Shown: in pieces, positions 45,854 to 58,865 of the stretch
How the letters are laid out: every line of letters starts with the position of its first letter
Numbering within the stretch: the stretch's first letter is position 1
Source of the DNA: Pseudophaeomoniella oleicola
Lineage: Eukaryota > Ascomycota > Eurotiomycetes > Phaeomoniellales > Phaeomoniellaceae
DNA length: 64,000 bases
Assembly: GCA_003868215.1 (NCBI GenBank)
Contig: QWDQ01000051.1
Location: 62,001-126,000, forward strand
Direction: 5' to 3'
Translations under genes and position numbers: made by a program
The notes under the pieces: model-generated
Told to the model about the DNA's origin: nothing
What the model saw: only the letters and a program-made list of their open reading frames with translations
Database searches by the model: none

Positions 45854-46580
45854 ATGGCCATCTTCCAATACAACGATGGAACCACGGACTTCCTAGTCGG
45901 CCTCGACTCTGTCTACCACGAGGCTCTGGTATCCTCACAGGCTCTCGAGAGAATCCTACTCAACGCGATCGAGCTCCGTTTGAACAGAACATAGAGCAGC
46001 GCTGACATCGACAACCTCTATTGGCACCTCGGCGAACTGCTCGTATCCTTGCAAAATGGCCACAGCATTATATTACAAACGATCGAGCACGACACTGCCA
46101 GCAAATTCCATCTGAACAAGCCGCGCGACACAATCGACCTCAAGAACATAGCCGCCACCTGAAAAGTGCGCAACAACCCGTTCTGGACAACTCCCAACGC
46201 TACTACCACACAAGTCTGCCTACAACGCCAAAGAGCGCGCCCTGCCCTGCTCACTAATAAAGAACCTCCCCTCCCCAAACATCCCAAACTCCTCCTCCAC
46301 GCCCTACTTACTCTCTTTCGCTTTTAGAAACTCCGACGACCATATCTACACTGTCTGGCGCAGCGCACTCGACATCATCATTGCCGACGAGACAATCATG
46401 CACGCACTCACGCACGCCACAAACGCAATGCGAAACTATGATGACAACGATGGAAACAGAAGACCGGTCGGCGGCGCAAATTGCAAAGGCAGAAAACCGT
46501 TCAGAAGACTGGGGTTTTTCCTAAACTTGTCGTGCCGGAGAGCATCTCGGCCGGCGGTGTTCAAGAGGGTATATGTCTAG
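45854..46580 (+). pseudogene. Possible broken hypothetical gene
   Basis: An ATG at 45854 (ATCATGG) opens a protein-like frame, MAIFQYNDGTTDFLVGLDSV, that meets one stop at 45992 and continues in the same frame as DIDNLYWHLGELLVSLQNGH to about 46160. A further piece, DDHIYTVWRSALDIIIADET, follows a possible CTTTTAG acceptor near 46327 and runs to 46580. The pieces have consistent helical character, so this may be a decayed or multi-intron gene. Family unknown. Confidence 0.25.
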
Positions 46581-48401
46581 GAAGGAAGAAGAGTGGCTAA
46601 AGGCCCGGCGGCAGTGAGGTTTTTGCCATTGTAGTAGTAGTAGTAGCAGCAGCAGAGGACTAGGAAAGTGTGAGGAGCATGAGGAGTCAGAGGAGGGATT
46701 GATTAGTTGATGTCGAACACACGTGGAATATATTTCGCGTACCCTGTTGAAAGAAATATATTTTATTCGCGGTAGAGTGCACATTGTACAAAATAATTTG
46801 ACAAATTGATATTCGAGAATAAAATACCGGCCAGGTCTCTTTGTTCACTGGGTAGCAGAGTAAGTATCTACCTCATTCACAGTTAAATTACTATGTACAT
46901 GTACACACATGTCTACCTTAGTCTTGCACGAGTTTCCTTTCCCCCCCCCCTCTCCTTCCCCACGTATCCCTGTTTCTCAAGGAAGGAAATCCCATGTGCT
47001 AATGCTGGCGTTGGACTTGGTCGTCGTGGCCAGAACTCCCTGCTCCTGCTGCTCCCCCCCATACGTAAACTAGAGATGTACCTACCTACGTACCCACCGT
47101 GCTATTATCGCAAATTCTTCGAGGGTGTGTTGTGTTTGGGTAGGCCAGTCGCAGGTAGGAGGAAGTGGTTGGTTATTATGAGTTTAGTCCACGGAGCTTT
47201 TGCGATTGCGATTTCTGGGGTTTGAAGTGCGAGACGTGGATTGGTCAGAGTATGGATGGAGGATGGGATGACCGAAATGTAGCAGTCTGTCGAGATGTGC
47301 AGGGAGTGCTGTACGTTTAGCCGGTGGTCGGACACTGCCTACCTGAACATGCACTGCACCATAGTTGGGACCGATAAGATGATGAAAAGTGCACCTTTGA
47401 TAGTTAATATATTTGAGTGTAATCTCGGCTCCGGTCTCAAACTCCGCTGATCGTCGGATGCTTGGCAGACTCGGAAAGTGTTCCGCGGAAGTCGGACGTC
47501 ACTCTGTTCGATGTACTCATTAGTAAAGAATGTCCAGTCGACGTCAACCTGCTTGTACAGTCACCACCATGCGTGCTCGCCTTTCCATTGCTTGATGATA
47601 CTCAGTTCAAATCTCCTTGACGGCGATGAGGTGGGGACCGACAGTAAAAAGAGTGTAAGCCCATCCCAATGGACAATGGGTGACAGCGCTGTTTGGCAAT
47701 AACAACAAGTTCATTGTGCACCTGCGCTCTTTGACGGTTGGCAGTCATTCAGGAAACATCAAAGAGCAGAGATCCATACAAGGGTGTTGCTCACCGTGAA
47801 AGGGCGGCATTATGCGCTTTTCGGAATTCTGTATTCAGCTCTGCTCAGCTCGTGACCTAACCTCAGGCTATCAGCGATATTCTGGAGAGGCATAGTGTCC
47901 AACCCCGGTCGAAAGACGTTATGGATCAGCCACAATGCTGACGATGATAGACCGGCTCCAACTTCAGGCCGACTTAGTGTCAATGCAAATTGTCAAAGCC
48001 AGGTGATGGCCATGGTAAAGTGCTTGCTCTGGCAGCACAACGTGGGGACATCATCCCGTATAGAGTAACGTCCATACTGGTATAGAATGTGAAGCCGGGA
48101 ACCACGTGACATGCTCGCTGTCGGCGACCCTCATCGTTGCCTTCGGTAATACTTCGGATATTCGGAAAAACTGGTCCGGTCCGACATTTCCCTCAATAAT
48201 TGTCGCGCTGCGTTCATTCATTTTTAAATCTCACACGCAGCGTTAACATCTTCTTCACTTTCTCACTTCTCCCTTCTCTTTGTCCTCCTTTCATACCTGT
48301 TCACAACCCACTTTCATTCTGTCAGAGCCTCAAAGCTCATCTTCACGTTCAATTCCAATTTCCACCAGTAACCCCTTCGCGGGTCCAGCAATCGCGGGTC
48401 C
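46581..48401. other. Intergenic, microsatellites only
   Basis: GTA and GCA triplet runs at about 46631-46656 and a C10 tract near 46945. Open frames look random. The last 200 bp are pyrimidine-rich and serve as promoter/leader for the gene at 48402. Confidence 0.45.
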
Positions 48402-49266
48402 ATGGATCCAGATCGTATTGACGAACTTCTCGCCCCTTACGCCGACAAAGCGGTTGAAGACGATATCCACAAGAGGACCGTCACGTTCGAAAAAGCTGTT
48501 CACAAGACAATGCTTGAGACAGAGAACAATCTCCACAAGCTTGTTGTCGCCAAGCGCAAGGAAGATGCAAAGAAAGCCAAGGAGGCGATGAAGAGAGCCA
48601 AAGAAGAGGAAAAGCGTCAAAAGGATAGATTGTTCGTGACCACCGTGTTCGAATTCCTCCGCACGCGTGAGACAATGAGAACAGATGGCGAAGTGGATCT
48701 GGAGTTCCACAGAGATCTCTTCTACATCATCAAAGATATTTTTGAAGGAGATCGCAAATGGTGGGAGTTCAGGTTCTGTTACTACGGTGGCCCGCGTAGA
48801 AAGATGATCGTAGACAGAATGATCGCTTACCTCAGGTACGGCCGAGACATGGGTCCTGTCCTGAAATCAGCACACGAAAAGGCGATCGCCATGGCCACGG
48901 TCGCTGGCTTCTCTCCTGAACATCCACAGTACGAAGTTGTCGTTGCCCTTGGCACCTTGACACCCTTGCTCCCTTGGGTCATCGCACAATCTGGACTCAC
49001 CTCGTATGGCCACGCTCGCGGATGGGGCAGTAAGTAGAAAAACCTTCCCCCACACCTACTATTACCGAGCGCGCGTGCACAAGTGTGATGCTAACCCATA
49101 ATTCCTAGAAGATCGCTGGGCTTACCAGTGGCAGAAGGAGAACATGGAATATCTCACCCCAAAGAAGTTGTGCCAGTACTTCAAGGGTCTGGAAATGATG
49201 TGGGATGCCTATCCTCCAGTTGACTACCAAGGACCAAGGGAGGGACCGGTTCCAATCGTGATTTAG
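48402..49266 (+). CDS. Orphan two-exon protein, Lys-rich helix plus Trp-rich C-terminus
   Basis: Exons 48402-49029 and 49109-49266 (intron 79 bp, GTAAGT..CCTAG) close at 261 residues. Residues 20-75 form a long charged, coiled-coil-prone helix (KRKEDAKKAKEAMKRAKEEE). Then come RKWWEFRFCYYGGPRRKM (about 125-142), a moderately hydrophobic stretch with TLTPLLPWVIAQSGL (about 186-200) and an exon-2 tail DRWAYQWQKENMEYLTPKKL. Coding bias is strong and the start context (TCCATGG) good, so this is very likely a real gene. There is no signal peptide. I do not recognise the family. Like the WNW-TWHR pair it is aromatic-rich, but I see no direct similarity. It stands alone. Confidence 0.7.
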
Positions 49267-50064
49267 AAAGATCACCATTTTCCTTTCTCAGAAACCCATC
49301 ATGAATGGACAATGAACCAACCACGTACCCACGTTCCACGACGACAACGGCACCTACCAGGTTCAACAGTGCGTAACATTAACGGCCGATAACTTCTTCT
49401 TGCTTCTCAACACACACACAATGAACGGACGTCCACTAGCTATTTTCACGATTGCTCAACAACAACAACAACAACGCAGAACAAGTCGCCGCGTCAGCAG
49501 CAGCGAGCGCTTGCTTCTTCTTTCTTGCTTTTTCTTTTTTTTTCTTCATACACAAATCAAATGGACGGACGGATCAACCAATGTACTTAGCTTTTTTCTC
49601 ACAGACACATTTGCTTTCTCTTTCTTATCGAACAACAACGACTTTACGGAACGGATGGAATCATCGATCATTGGGGGGAAAACCCCAAAAACGAAACAAA
49701 CAAGTTTTCCATAAAGGATACTTGAAAGGAAGTGACCCGGGGGACTTCGTATTGCTTGGTGGCTTGGTGGCTTGATGGCTCACCTATCTACATAAGCCGC
49801 AACCCATCAGGGGGACGAGGAGCTTGATCGGTCAGTCAGTCAGTTACTAGGTACCTAGTATGTAGCTAGGTATTTAGCTATCGTCAGCAAACGCAACGAA
49901 GTTTCCCCCATTCATACCGTTCGTTCCTTTCTCTTTTTCTTCCTGCTTTACCGTCCGACGCCGACAGTGATGATAGCCTCGATATTAGAGATATCACATC
50001 GACCAAGGTGTATGTATAAGTAGGTACCTTGGAAGAGTAAGATAAGGAAGGTATGGTAAGTCTT
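49267..50064. other. 3' flank and spacer
   Basis: CAA triplet run near 49458-49475, T-rich stretches and GTCAGTCAGT / CTAGGTACCTAG motifs around 49830-49870. No gene. Confidence 0.5.
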
Positions 50065-50325
50065 ACATCAATATAATCCACGACGACATATTGACGACCT
50101 TGACCGACGGACGGACGTGGGCTCGCCATGTTTGCTTGTCACTACGTTGATGACGACATGTCGTCGGCGATACCGACGGATGGATGTGGGGTATCTTTCG
50201 TTTTTGGGCTTCTTACTACGTCGACAATATTTTGACGACGTCAACCGACGTACGGATGGTACCCTTTTTGGGCCTGTAATTATATCGACGACATGTTGAC
50301 GACGTGGACCGACGGACCGACGATA
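50065..50325. repeat. Tandem repeat, about 65-bp unit rich in CGACGAC
   Basis: Four imperfect copies of a unit containing ATCGACGACATGTTGACGAC, then GACCGACGGACGGATGTGG or similar. Copies begin near 50075, 50143, 50209 and 50281, with diverged spacers that include a TTTTGGGC block in the last two. Non-coding. Confidence 0.7.
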
Positions 50326-53300
50326 GCCTTTCTGCTTCTCTCCACCCCCTATCACTCTCTTTTACCAAGACACTCATTCCTACCTTCGTTAACCTCTCAA
50401 TACCATCCTAGGCAGCCACCAACATCCCATTATCACCACTACCTATCATTACGAATTGATACACCCGCAATCTCCTCATTCCACCCTGTACACTCTACTC
50501 CTCCTCCCACTCGCAACAGCATCTGGCCATCCATTCCCTTTGTAGGATTTAAGATTCGAGACAATTGAATCTCCAGAGAGAAAGAGTCCGCAATTACTAG
50601 TATCATTAGTAGTATGAAAAATAATAAAGATCTCACAAGATTCAACTGCCTCCTGTTCGTGAAAAATATTTCGGAAATTGGAATATATTTTCGGTTCACG
50701 GGTTGGTGGAGCGGTGCTGGTGCAGAAAGACACAGTGCGGGGGCTTACATGGTTCAAGATGAAGTTGTAGATGGACGAATGAATTGATGGACTTGTGAAG
50801 GCGTAAACATAGCAAACCAACGGCGAGTGCGATGACGATGGCTTTGCAGCAACGCACCAATTGTAAAGGTCTCGAAGTCTCGTCACTGAGGTATGAGGAT
50901 TGGTTGGATGAACACAGGGTTCGGCGGAATATATATTATAGGTTTACTTCCGAGAAAGGATGGTAGATGTGGGTTGAAGATTGAGAGAATAGAGATGGAA
51001 TTTGCTATGGAGATCGTATGCATGTAAGATATCGTTGTCGCGCTGCGATCGAGAGACGCAGGATGATCCGTTTGTTGAGGGGAAAATAAGGTTGACGATT
51101 GATCTAGTCTGCTTCCACCCGTCTCCATTCCAATACTGACAGTGTATGACTCTTGACCTCAAAGCTGTCGTGGTTATTGATCGTAAGTGTCAGTCGTTTG
51201 CGTAGCCCAAGGGCCATACCATATAGACTGAATGGGAGTATGGTCATTCCGGATCTTGGCAACGAGCAACGGTGGCTGAGATTGAAGAACTCAATCCTAT
51301 CCGCGCAAGACGGGGAACCCAACATGCTCTTTTCGGTATATATTGATTGTATCCTCCACCGGCGTCATTGCTACAAGCGACAGCGCTGGCCCTCGTAGTC
51401 TAAGTCGTAGATTAAATATACTGTGGGAGGGTTAGCGTTGGGAGCCGTAGACGCCTCTCTTTATCGTTCGTGAGGCTGGCTAACTCATGGCTTCTCATTC
51501 GTCAGGGGTGGTTCTGGTAGCAGTTGTATGAGGGGCTGTGGTTATATGGACGGAAGGAGTGTCGCCTGGTTCGAGGAATTTACTTCCGTGTGCAGGTTGG
51601 ATGTAGAGCTTAATATACTATTATCTGAGCTTGTTATCCTATCCATGTTAACCCTCTTCGATTGAGACTCAGGCTTGTTGAGTCACTCATCCTCTCAATT
51701 TGTCCCTTCGAGCTGGATAAGTCATGGGTGCGCGGTGTCGCACAGGTCGAAGTTTGATGCGTCGTGGTGGATGCGAAGATAGGTTGGATTAAAACCACGG
51801 TTGGTGTCCCAAAGGATCACAAGCTATTGGATGTCAGTTGCAATAGTCCTGTACACCGTAGGATGTGGAAACTTGCCACTACGAAAACGGGGCAAATGGC
51901 GCTTCATCCCATTACTGTAGCGCGAGCTGCAACCGAGATCGTTCGTGGATGTCGCAAAAGCAATTGTTAAATCCTTGTCTGCTCTTGCGTTGGCCTCTTT
52001 GTTTCTAAACACGAAGCATCTGTTGTTGACGGGATGTTACCCGCGGCAAGCATTCGAGGTTGGTGAAGCGATGTGGAGGGAGAAAGGCGACAACAGCAGG
52101 CGGATTGATAAGTCGGAGATGAAATTCTCGGCCTATCTGAAGAAGGTCAGTCTGAACTGCTCTACCACAATATCCAAAGAAGGCACCATACTGGGTGATG
52201 AGAAGCCCATGACTTACTGCGCCAACGTGCCCAGAATAGCTCCCATGCGTAACGGGTACTATTGCTTACTCCCCGCAGCAGTCTCCGTGCATTGCGGATG
52301 TTCTGTCCTCATTTACTGCAATTCGTAACAACTGGAAGGCATGGTGATGGTTGAGTCGGGGAGGGGGAGATGGAGGTGCACTGTCTTCTTTCCTCGGTAG
52401 TCAATCTCAGCATGCGCATCACTGTTCATCTCCTTTTCTGGTCCAATGATAGACTTTGGGCCGTTTGGAATGGTGGACTATCTCTGTAGCAGACTCTTAT
52501 GTGGACTGCTCTTCAGATAGATGTGATGGTTTGATGCTTGCCCTAACCGATGTATTTGCTATCCAAGATGTCGTAATTGCAATGGATCGGTCATGTGGAC
52601 AAAGGAGTTGGCCTTCACCTGCGAGGGAACCCAATGATCGTCTCCTTGTGTAAAGGACTTTTCTCGACAAAGCTCAAAGCAGCAAAATAGGTGACATGAA
52701 AGACAATTCGGAGGTAGATTGTCTATCAAATGCACAATAAAATAAACATGGACAGACTAAAAGGTAGATCCGCGTGACCACACCGAGGATGGAACTCCCC
52801 GACTTCAACCTCAACCTATTCATCATTGGCGAAATTAAAAAAAAAAAAAGACTTGGAGAGAGCTCCATGCCCTTACTTGGAAAACTCGCCTATTACTAGG
52901 TTGGTTTTGATATATTCTGAAGAGGGTAGACATCCTGAACAATGTCTGAACCACTATTGAAAGGCCATTGCTTTACTAGGCTTTTCCTGCAGTCACAAAA
53001 GCGTTGACCCGACTGCTAGGACTTTGCGCCACATCAGAAGGTGTTCGAAAAGGGATCATTGAGAATTATATTATCAACAAACCTGGAACTCTACATCCTA
53101 CTCATGACTACCCTGGATCACAGTATCGTACCCGTTCTTATATCTTGCATTAATAATTGTATTCATCTCTTCTGGCTTTCAACATATAATCAGCAACTTA
53201 TCTACTGTTATGCTATCTTCGCGGAAATCATCACGACGCAGCCAGAACGCTGTAGCAGTAACTATTCTCAGATGTAATACCGTCTTTTCATCATCATTCA

Positions 53301-54876
53301 CTTCTCCTTTTTATGAAAGATACCAGCCTTTGTCCACCTCATCCGGCATCTTCAAACATCAAGACGATGAGTCCGTTTCTATCATTCCCTTTTCTAAAAC
53401 TCCCTGAGGGAGTCTCCGTTATACGTTAATAATTGCTACTCTCCGCCTTTATCAACTCTCATTACTTCGAAACTCTCTATATGTTCTCGTCGGGTTCCTC
53501 CACCCCCCTTCTCCTGCTGATGCATTTTCTCGGCTCCAAGCATCAGTATCTTTACGATAGTCAATGCAAGCAAACACTAGGGGTTGATGAGTCTGTCAGC
53601 GGTGATTTCAACGCATACCCTCTCCTGGTAAGTAGTTCAAATAGGAGAATTGATTTGACTACGTGTAGCAACTAGGATAGCTTGGTCGGCGCATAGCTTC
53701 CTAGCGCTACACACCAAGCGGTACTATACCTGTCTCGTCCCTGCAGACCAGTCGCCGTGAGTTGCTATCCGCAATTTCAGACGGGACTAGGACTGACGAG
53801 AGTACAGAATATTTTTAAATCCCACATTCAACTGTTACTGTCCTACTCCCCCGACGTTTCACCGTTGGCGCTTCGGCTCGTTCACTCCACTTTACTTGCG
53901 ACTTGAGCCTGACGCCTTCTCTCAATGAGAACGGCACAAGCGGGAGGCCAAGGCAAAAAGAACGATATTATGGTTCCACTACGACGGTGATGGCCTGAGC
54001 CTGACGTATGTTGGAGAACAATCCGCTTATGTCTCATTTTATCTTTTCTTCCTTCACCATTATGCAGAACAAGGTGGACGATCCTGTCCAATATGCGACA
54101 GGTATCAGATTTCAGCCACTCTACCTTCTGCGCCTTTCTGTCCTCTATCAGAACCATGGCACATCCACTGGGAATTCCCAAGGTCAAGAGGTCCAGATTC
54201 AGGGGACCCGTCTCATGTGTCTCTGTCTGGGATTTCTTCCGCATTTTCACATCAATATGACACGAATTGTAGTTGAGGTAAATTCGAAGATGGCATGCTC
54301 ATTGCGGTACTGCTTTTCATGGAATCAGCGCGTTGTACGAGAGAATGGTTCACTATATGAGTTTAGTCATCACGTCAAGCCCAAGGTCGAACAACGAGCT
54401 TTAGATACATCCTGATAAGCTCACACTTACCTGTGGCCTTGGACCGTGATATACCTAGCACTGATGAGAAAGTGACGGAGGGTCCAATACACTTGGACCA
54501 CGGCGCGTTGGAATTTGATGCAGGTGGCGAAGATATATGCGGTAACGAGAGCCTTGCGAACATTGTTCAGAGCGACGTCCTAATTGTTGTCGATCATTTG
54601 ATACCGGTAGATGCCGTTGCAGCACGACTTGGTCTCGGATCGTTCAATCAAGTTAGCCAGAGAACGTGCCTGCGCCTTGAGATCGGTATCTTCGCAGGTA
54701 ATCATCAGCGAGTTCTGTCGCATGATCAGCGTATTGACCGGAACAAATGTTGGATTAGTCCAGCAGATCGAGCAGCAGGGGAATCAATCGGCGAGCGCTC
54801 TCCTCTGAGATTACAGCCGTATCTTTTTCTTTCAATACTCCAACGTGGAGAGTTGCTACACGAATTTTCGAGGAAG
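50326..54876. other. Long gene-poor stretch
   Basis: No supported gene in 4.5 kb. The longest frames (50476-50886 minus, 51945-52328 plus, 53882-54250 minus, 54433-54933 plus) have no recognisable motifs. A (A)13 tract lies at about 52837. Around 52770-52810 the minus strand has a GAGTTCCATCC T-loop-like sequence but no tRNA. Confidence 0.4.
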
Positions 54877-54926
54877 TGCTGTCGGTGTTCCTTTACGGCT
54901 GCTGTCGGTGTTCCTCTACGGCTGCT
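54877..54926. repeat. 24-bp tandem duplication
   Basis: TGCTGTCGGTGTTCCT plus TACGGC repeated twice back to back with one difference. Confidence 0.7.
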
Positions 54927-57900
54927 GGGGTGACATCCTTACTGATTGCGTTTGTGAGTCGATCGAATCGTACTTCGGGGGCAGCCTTTTTGGTACGTTG
55001 TCGCTCACTCTTGCCGGGTATAGCTACATCATGTAGTGGTTGACGTCGTCATTATCTTGTTATTTTCTCAGTCTCCGAGGTCGTGGTCGCCATCATGGGA
55101 GTTGGAGTCGCCCTCGTCATTGAAGTTGTCTATGTCCTCACGACTCGGTGAGCTGTTGGCCGACGGCTGACAACGGCGGGTGGGAAGCCGACGAGGGATA
55201 TCAGGTTCTTCTGGCTGAAGCCTTGGGAAGTCCGGTTCACCTGGCGCTCTCTGATAGTGTGGCATGCCAATATCATAGAGCCCGCTGCCATTCGCTCAAC
55301 GTCATCTTGTCGATATCGTGGAATGGCGAGACAATCTGTTTGGTCACACGGCTCTCATTGAGTCTTGCTTCTCAGGTATTTTGGCATTGTCGTCTTGATT
55401 TCCAATATCAAGTGGTTATATAGCCTCCCTAGGCGGTCCCGCTCACTGTAGCAAACTACTTCTACCCAATCAGAGTCTCCGTTTCAACGGCAATGGACGG
55501 CCTTGCTTTGAAGACGGAGATGGTCTGATTCCATTGGCTCTGTCCTTCTTGCAATCGAGGTATCCTAACTCCTTGATGCAAATACCGGAAGCGTCCTACA
55601 CCAGGAACCCACCTTCACCAGCTTGCCGAGGGTGACGGTGCTTAACAATGTCTTGTGGTGAAGTCTACAGTCGTCCCCACGGCCGCGACAGATTGGCAGC
55701 TGTCAATCTTTGGAGAGCCACTACAAGTAGCCTTGATATCGTCGGTCGCCGATCTGAGACGTGACCTCATTGAGGCCGAAGCTAATCGAACTGCAGTAGT
55801 TCACAATCGACCTTCTACGGAATCCACAGCAGAGCGCACACCATGTGAGACCCCCTTCAAAGCACCAACTGACAGATGAGAAAGCCTTCGTCGGGAGGGG
55901 TTCAAACGGATGGGCACACGAAGAGCTCACTGTCGCCATGGAGGCGCTACTCCAAGATGCGCGAAGGACAGCTTAAGTTGGCACGAGGGAGGTTAACATG
56001 CGGGAGCCATACGATAACATTCGGACGAACATGTAGTTTTGGGAAATGATATCAGTGGGGTGGTCAAAGCCTGACGATTTTGCGTAAGTCTCCAAGTCGG
56101 ATCCCCAATTGTGTGGCAATACTTGGCATATAACAAGAACAGCTCGAAAGTCTTAGGCATCGCGAGCTATCCTCCAACAGCGATACCCTGCTTTAGATGG
56201 CTATTTTGACACCTCCTCGAGACCCTTGAACGAACTATTTCAAGAAAACCGCTGGGGCATACGCAATCCAGGCGACGATCAACCTTTGCACAATCTCATC
56301 ATTCATGAGCTTTTGTAATCAACGACGCGCCGATGATTTACATATGCATATTTCTATGCAACAGACCTCTGACTCGGTCCGAAAAGTCAAGTTCTAAAAC
56401 GCCACTTACGAATAATGATAGCAAGAAGATGCTCACCTGAAGTCTTCGCTGACAAACAAGGACGCAGACTTTCATATAACGGAATACTAGCATGATGGAA
56501 GAATATAACACGATGAAAGAACATGATACGATGAATGTCGTCCTATCTTCTCGGTTCCGTCAGCGTGCAAAGTTAGTGTTCATACTCATACGTTGTACGA
56601 AGCGCTTACTGATCTATCCATCGTTAGTTGTCTACCAAACATCCTCTGGCGAGTTCAAATCAATGTCCAATGTTCGTCTCCTCATCAGTTCCAAGATCTA
56701 GATAAACCGGCTCATGCTATCGAGTCCCTTTAGAAAATACCTTCTTGGCAACCCGCGAGTTGAGAGATGGAGGCCGTCATTGAGGCGATAAGAAACTCGG
56801 AGACAGATCACGATTCTTGCCTCCGAAGCCTCTCCCCTGACTCAAATCATGCCGGAGCAATGACAACACATCCTAGCACCCGCGAAATCTCTTAATCGCA
56901 CATCGGGTGTCCCTGCTCGTCAACGACACCTTTACATTCGATCCATGTGGCCGTGCATAGAAAGTATAGGAGGCAGCAGTGACCACGGAGGCTTTGGGAG
57001 TCTGATGTCGCCAGGAAGCATGAAAAGACATACGTATCACCTTGAGAAGAGCCTCAGGTGGGAGGTACTTACTAGGTGTTCACCCAACACGAGCAGGGAG
57101 CTGGAGATGTTGAGCAAGAAGCGGAGACGGGTGCATTGGAAGTGTTGAAACCTCTATATAGGTAGTCTCCGAGCTCAATATCAATAGCACCTAGTACTAG
57201 GTATATAGAATCCGAACTATCTCTTAAACCTCAAAGATACTACTAAGTACTTACTTCTATGTAGTCATACTAGGTACCTCCTGATATTTGACACATCTAT
57301 CAAGCCATTGGCTCTGTCCTTGCACCAATTCTTCCTAACATGATACTAGGTACCTACCTAGGTACATTGATATACCCTGCTCCGCTACCGTCGTTCCGAG
57401 AAGGTCCGGGGAAGGAGGTGGGAGAGAGCGGAGGGTGTGGAAGGGGGTGGGCCGGGACTTCGGGCCACTCCAACTTCAGTACAGGCAATATCAGTGTACG
57501 GAACAACCTCACCTCACCAGCCATCACCATGAACCATCATAACCCAACACCCACGTAATGCCAAATCATTTCCTCTTAGAAGTACAATGCCACCCATCTC
57601 CTCTATCCAAATATGCAATTTTGTAATCTCAAACCCTCGTTTCGGGGCTCGTATACCTCGTCGAACGTCGAATTGGTGAGGTTCGAAGTGAAAATCACCC
57701 AAAATCGAGGGGTTCTCTCGTGGAGCGTTTTGATGGGAGGCTGCAACGGCGGACAGAGGTGCTGAACGCGGTATATCAACACCCACGTACGGTCTAGGGT
57801 CGCGATTTAGGATCAGGAATCTGGATTCAGGATCGGGTTCAGGGTCATGTTCATCTTCATGTTCCTTTTCATCTTCGACTTTCATCACTTCTCACCAACT

Positions 57901-58054
57901 CTTCCTCTCTTGTACCTACATTATCTCCTTTTCCTCTTGAGCTACAGTTACATCTCTTGTCTACAACCTCTTTCTACTATCTCAAAGTACTACTTCCACT
58001 ACACTTATCTCAGACTCTGCTCTTTCTCTAGCACTCAAGTCTTTACTGCTCATC
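54927..58054. other. Gene-poor stretch and GTPase promoter
   Basis: No gene supported. CTAGGTAC/AGGTACCT motifs recur at 57150-57370, as in other intergenic parts here. From 57860 a CT-rich block (CTTCTC, CTCTTG, CTTTCTCTAG) forms the likely promoter/leader of the Rho-type GTPase. Confidence 0.45.
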
Positions 58055-58865
58055 ATGAAGGTCACCAAGTTATTCAAGAAACTCGGAAAAGCTGATCGCA
58101 AGGAGAAGAAAGGCAAAGAAAGGGCGTCCGAAAGAACTCCGGTTCATGAGGTCTCAACTTCGAGGCGTCCACCTACTACAGAGGAAAGACAACAAATCAA
58201 GTGTGTCGTTGTCGGTGACGGCGGTGTTGGAAAGACCTGCATGCTGTTCTCCTACGTCTACAATCGCTTCCCAGAAGAATATGTCCCTACCATCTTTGAT
58301 AATTTCACTGTCAATGTCGAGTAAGATCTTCTCTTCCCATCCTGTATGGACTGACTTGCTAACTCCAATACCAGTATCGCTGATCAAGTCTACGCTTTGA
58401 GTCTTTACGACACAGCTGGCCAAGAAGACTTCGACCGCCTCCGCTCTTTGGCCTACCCCAATACAGACGTATTCATCATCGCCTATTCTGTAATGAACCG
58501 CGCAAGCTTCGACAACGTCCGCAGCAAGTGGGTTCCAGATATCCGAGCCAACAATCCCAATACCCCTATCGTCCTTGCCGCCACCCAAGTCGATATCCGT
58601 GAAGATGAACCTGAGCCAGACCTTCGCGACTTTATCTCAACCATGGAAGGACAACGCCTGAGCCGAGACCTCCGTCTCAACGGGTTTGTCGAATGCAGTG
58701 CTCTGACCCAGCACAACCTCCGTGCCTTGTTCAAGGAGGTCAGTTGATCAATCTCCAGCACCCCCTTCATTGAACTTTTTCTAACTTTCACTATAGGCTA
58801 TTGTGATGGGTGTTCAGGGCCCGATGGTCGCTGCCCGGGGGGCTCGTGACTGTATTGTCATGTAG
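58055..58865 (+). CDS. Rho-family GTPase (Rac/Cdc42-like), divergent
   Basis: Small GTPase; members switch actin, polarity and NADPH-oxidase signalling at membranes. Three exons: 58055-58320, 58375-58738, 58797-58865 (introns 54 and 58 bp); 232 residues. A Lys-rich N-terminal extension of about 45 residues precedes the domain. G1 is GDGGVGKT, switch [10 protein letters not shown] (usually YVPTVFDNY), G3 [14 protein letters not shown] (usually DTAGQEDYDRLRPL), G4 ATQVD in place of TK/TQ-x-D, and G5 ECSAL. The last residues CIVM are a CaaX box for prenylation, with Met favouring farnesylation. The hypervariable region lacks the usual polybasic stretch; the basic cluster is at the N-terminus instead ([18 protein letters not shown]). 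The switch I Tyr-to-Phe change removes a known modification site. This points to a diverged paralog rather than the conserved Rac or Cdc42. Confidence 0.93.

Noticed and set aside
52770-52870. Second tRNA candidate on the minus strand
   Set aside because: A GAGTTCCATCC T-loop-like sequence is present, but no D-arm or acceptor pairing can be drawn.
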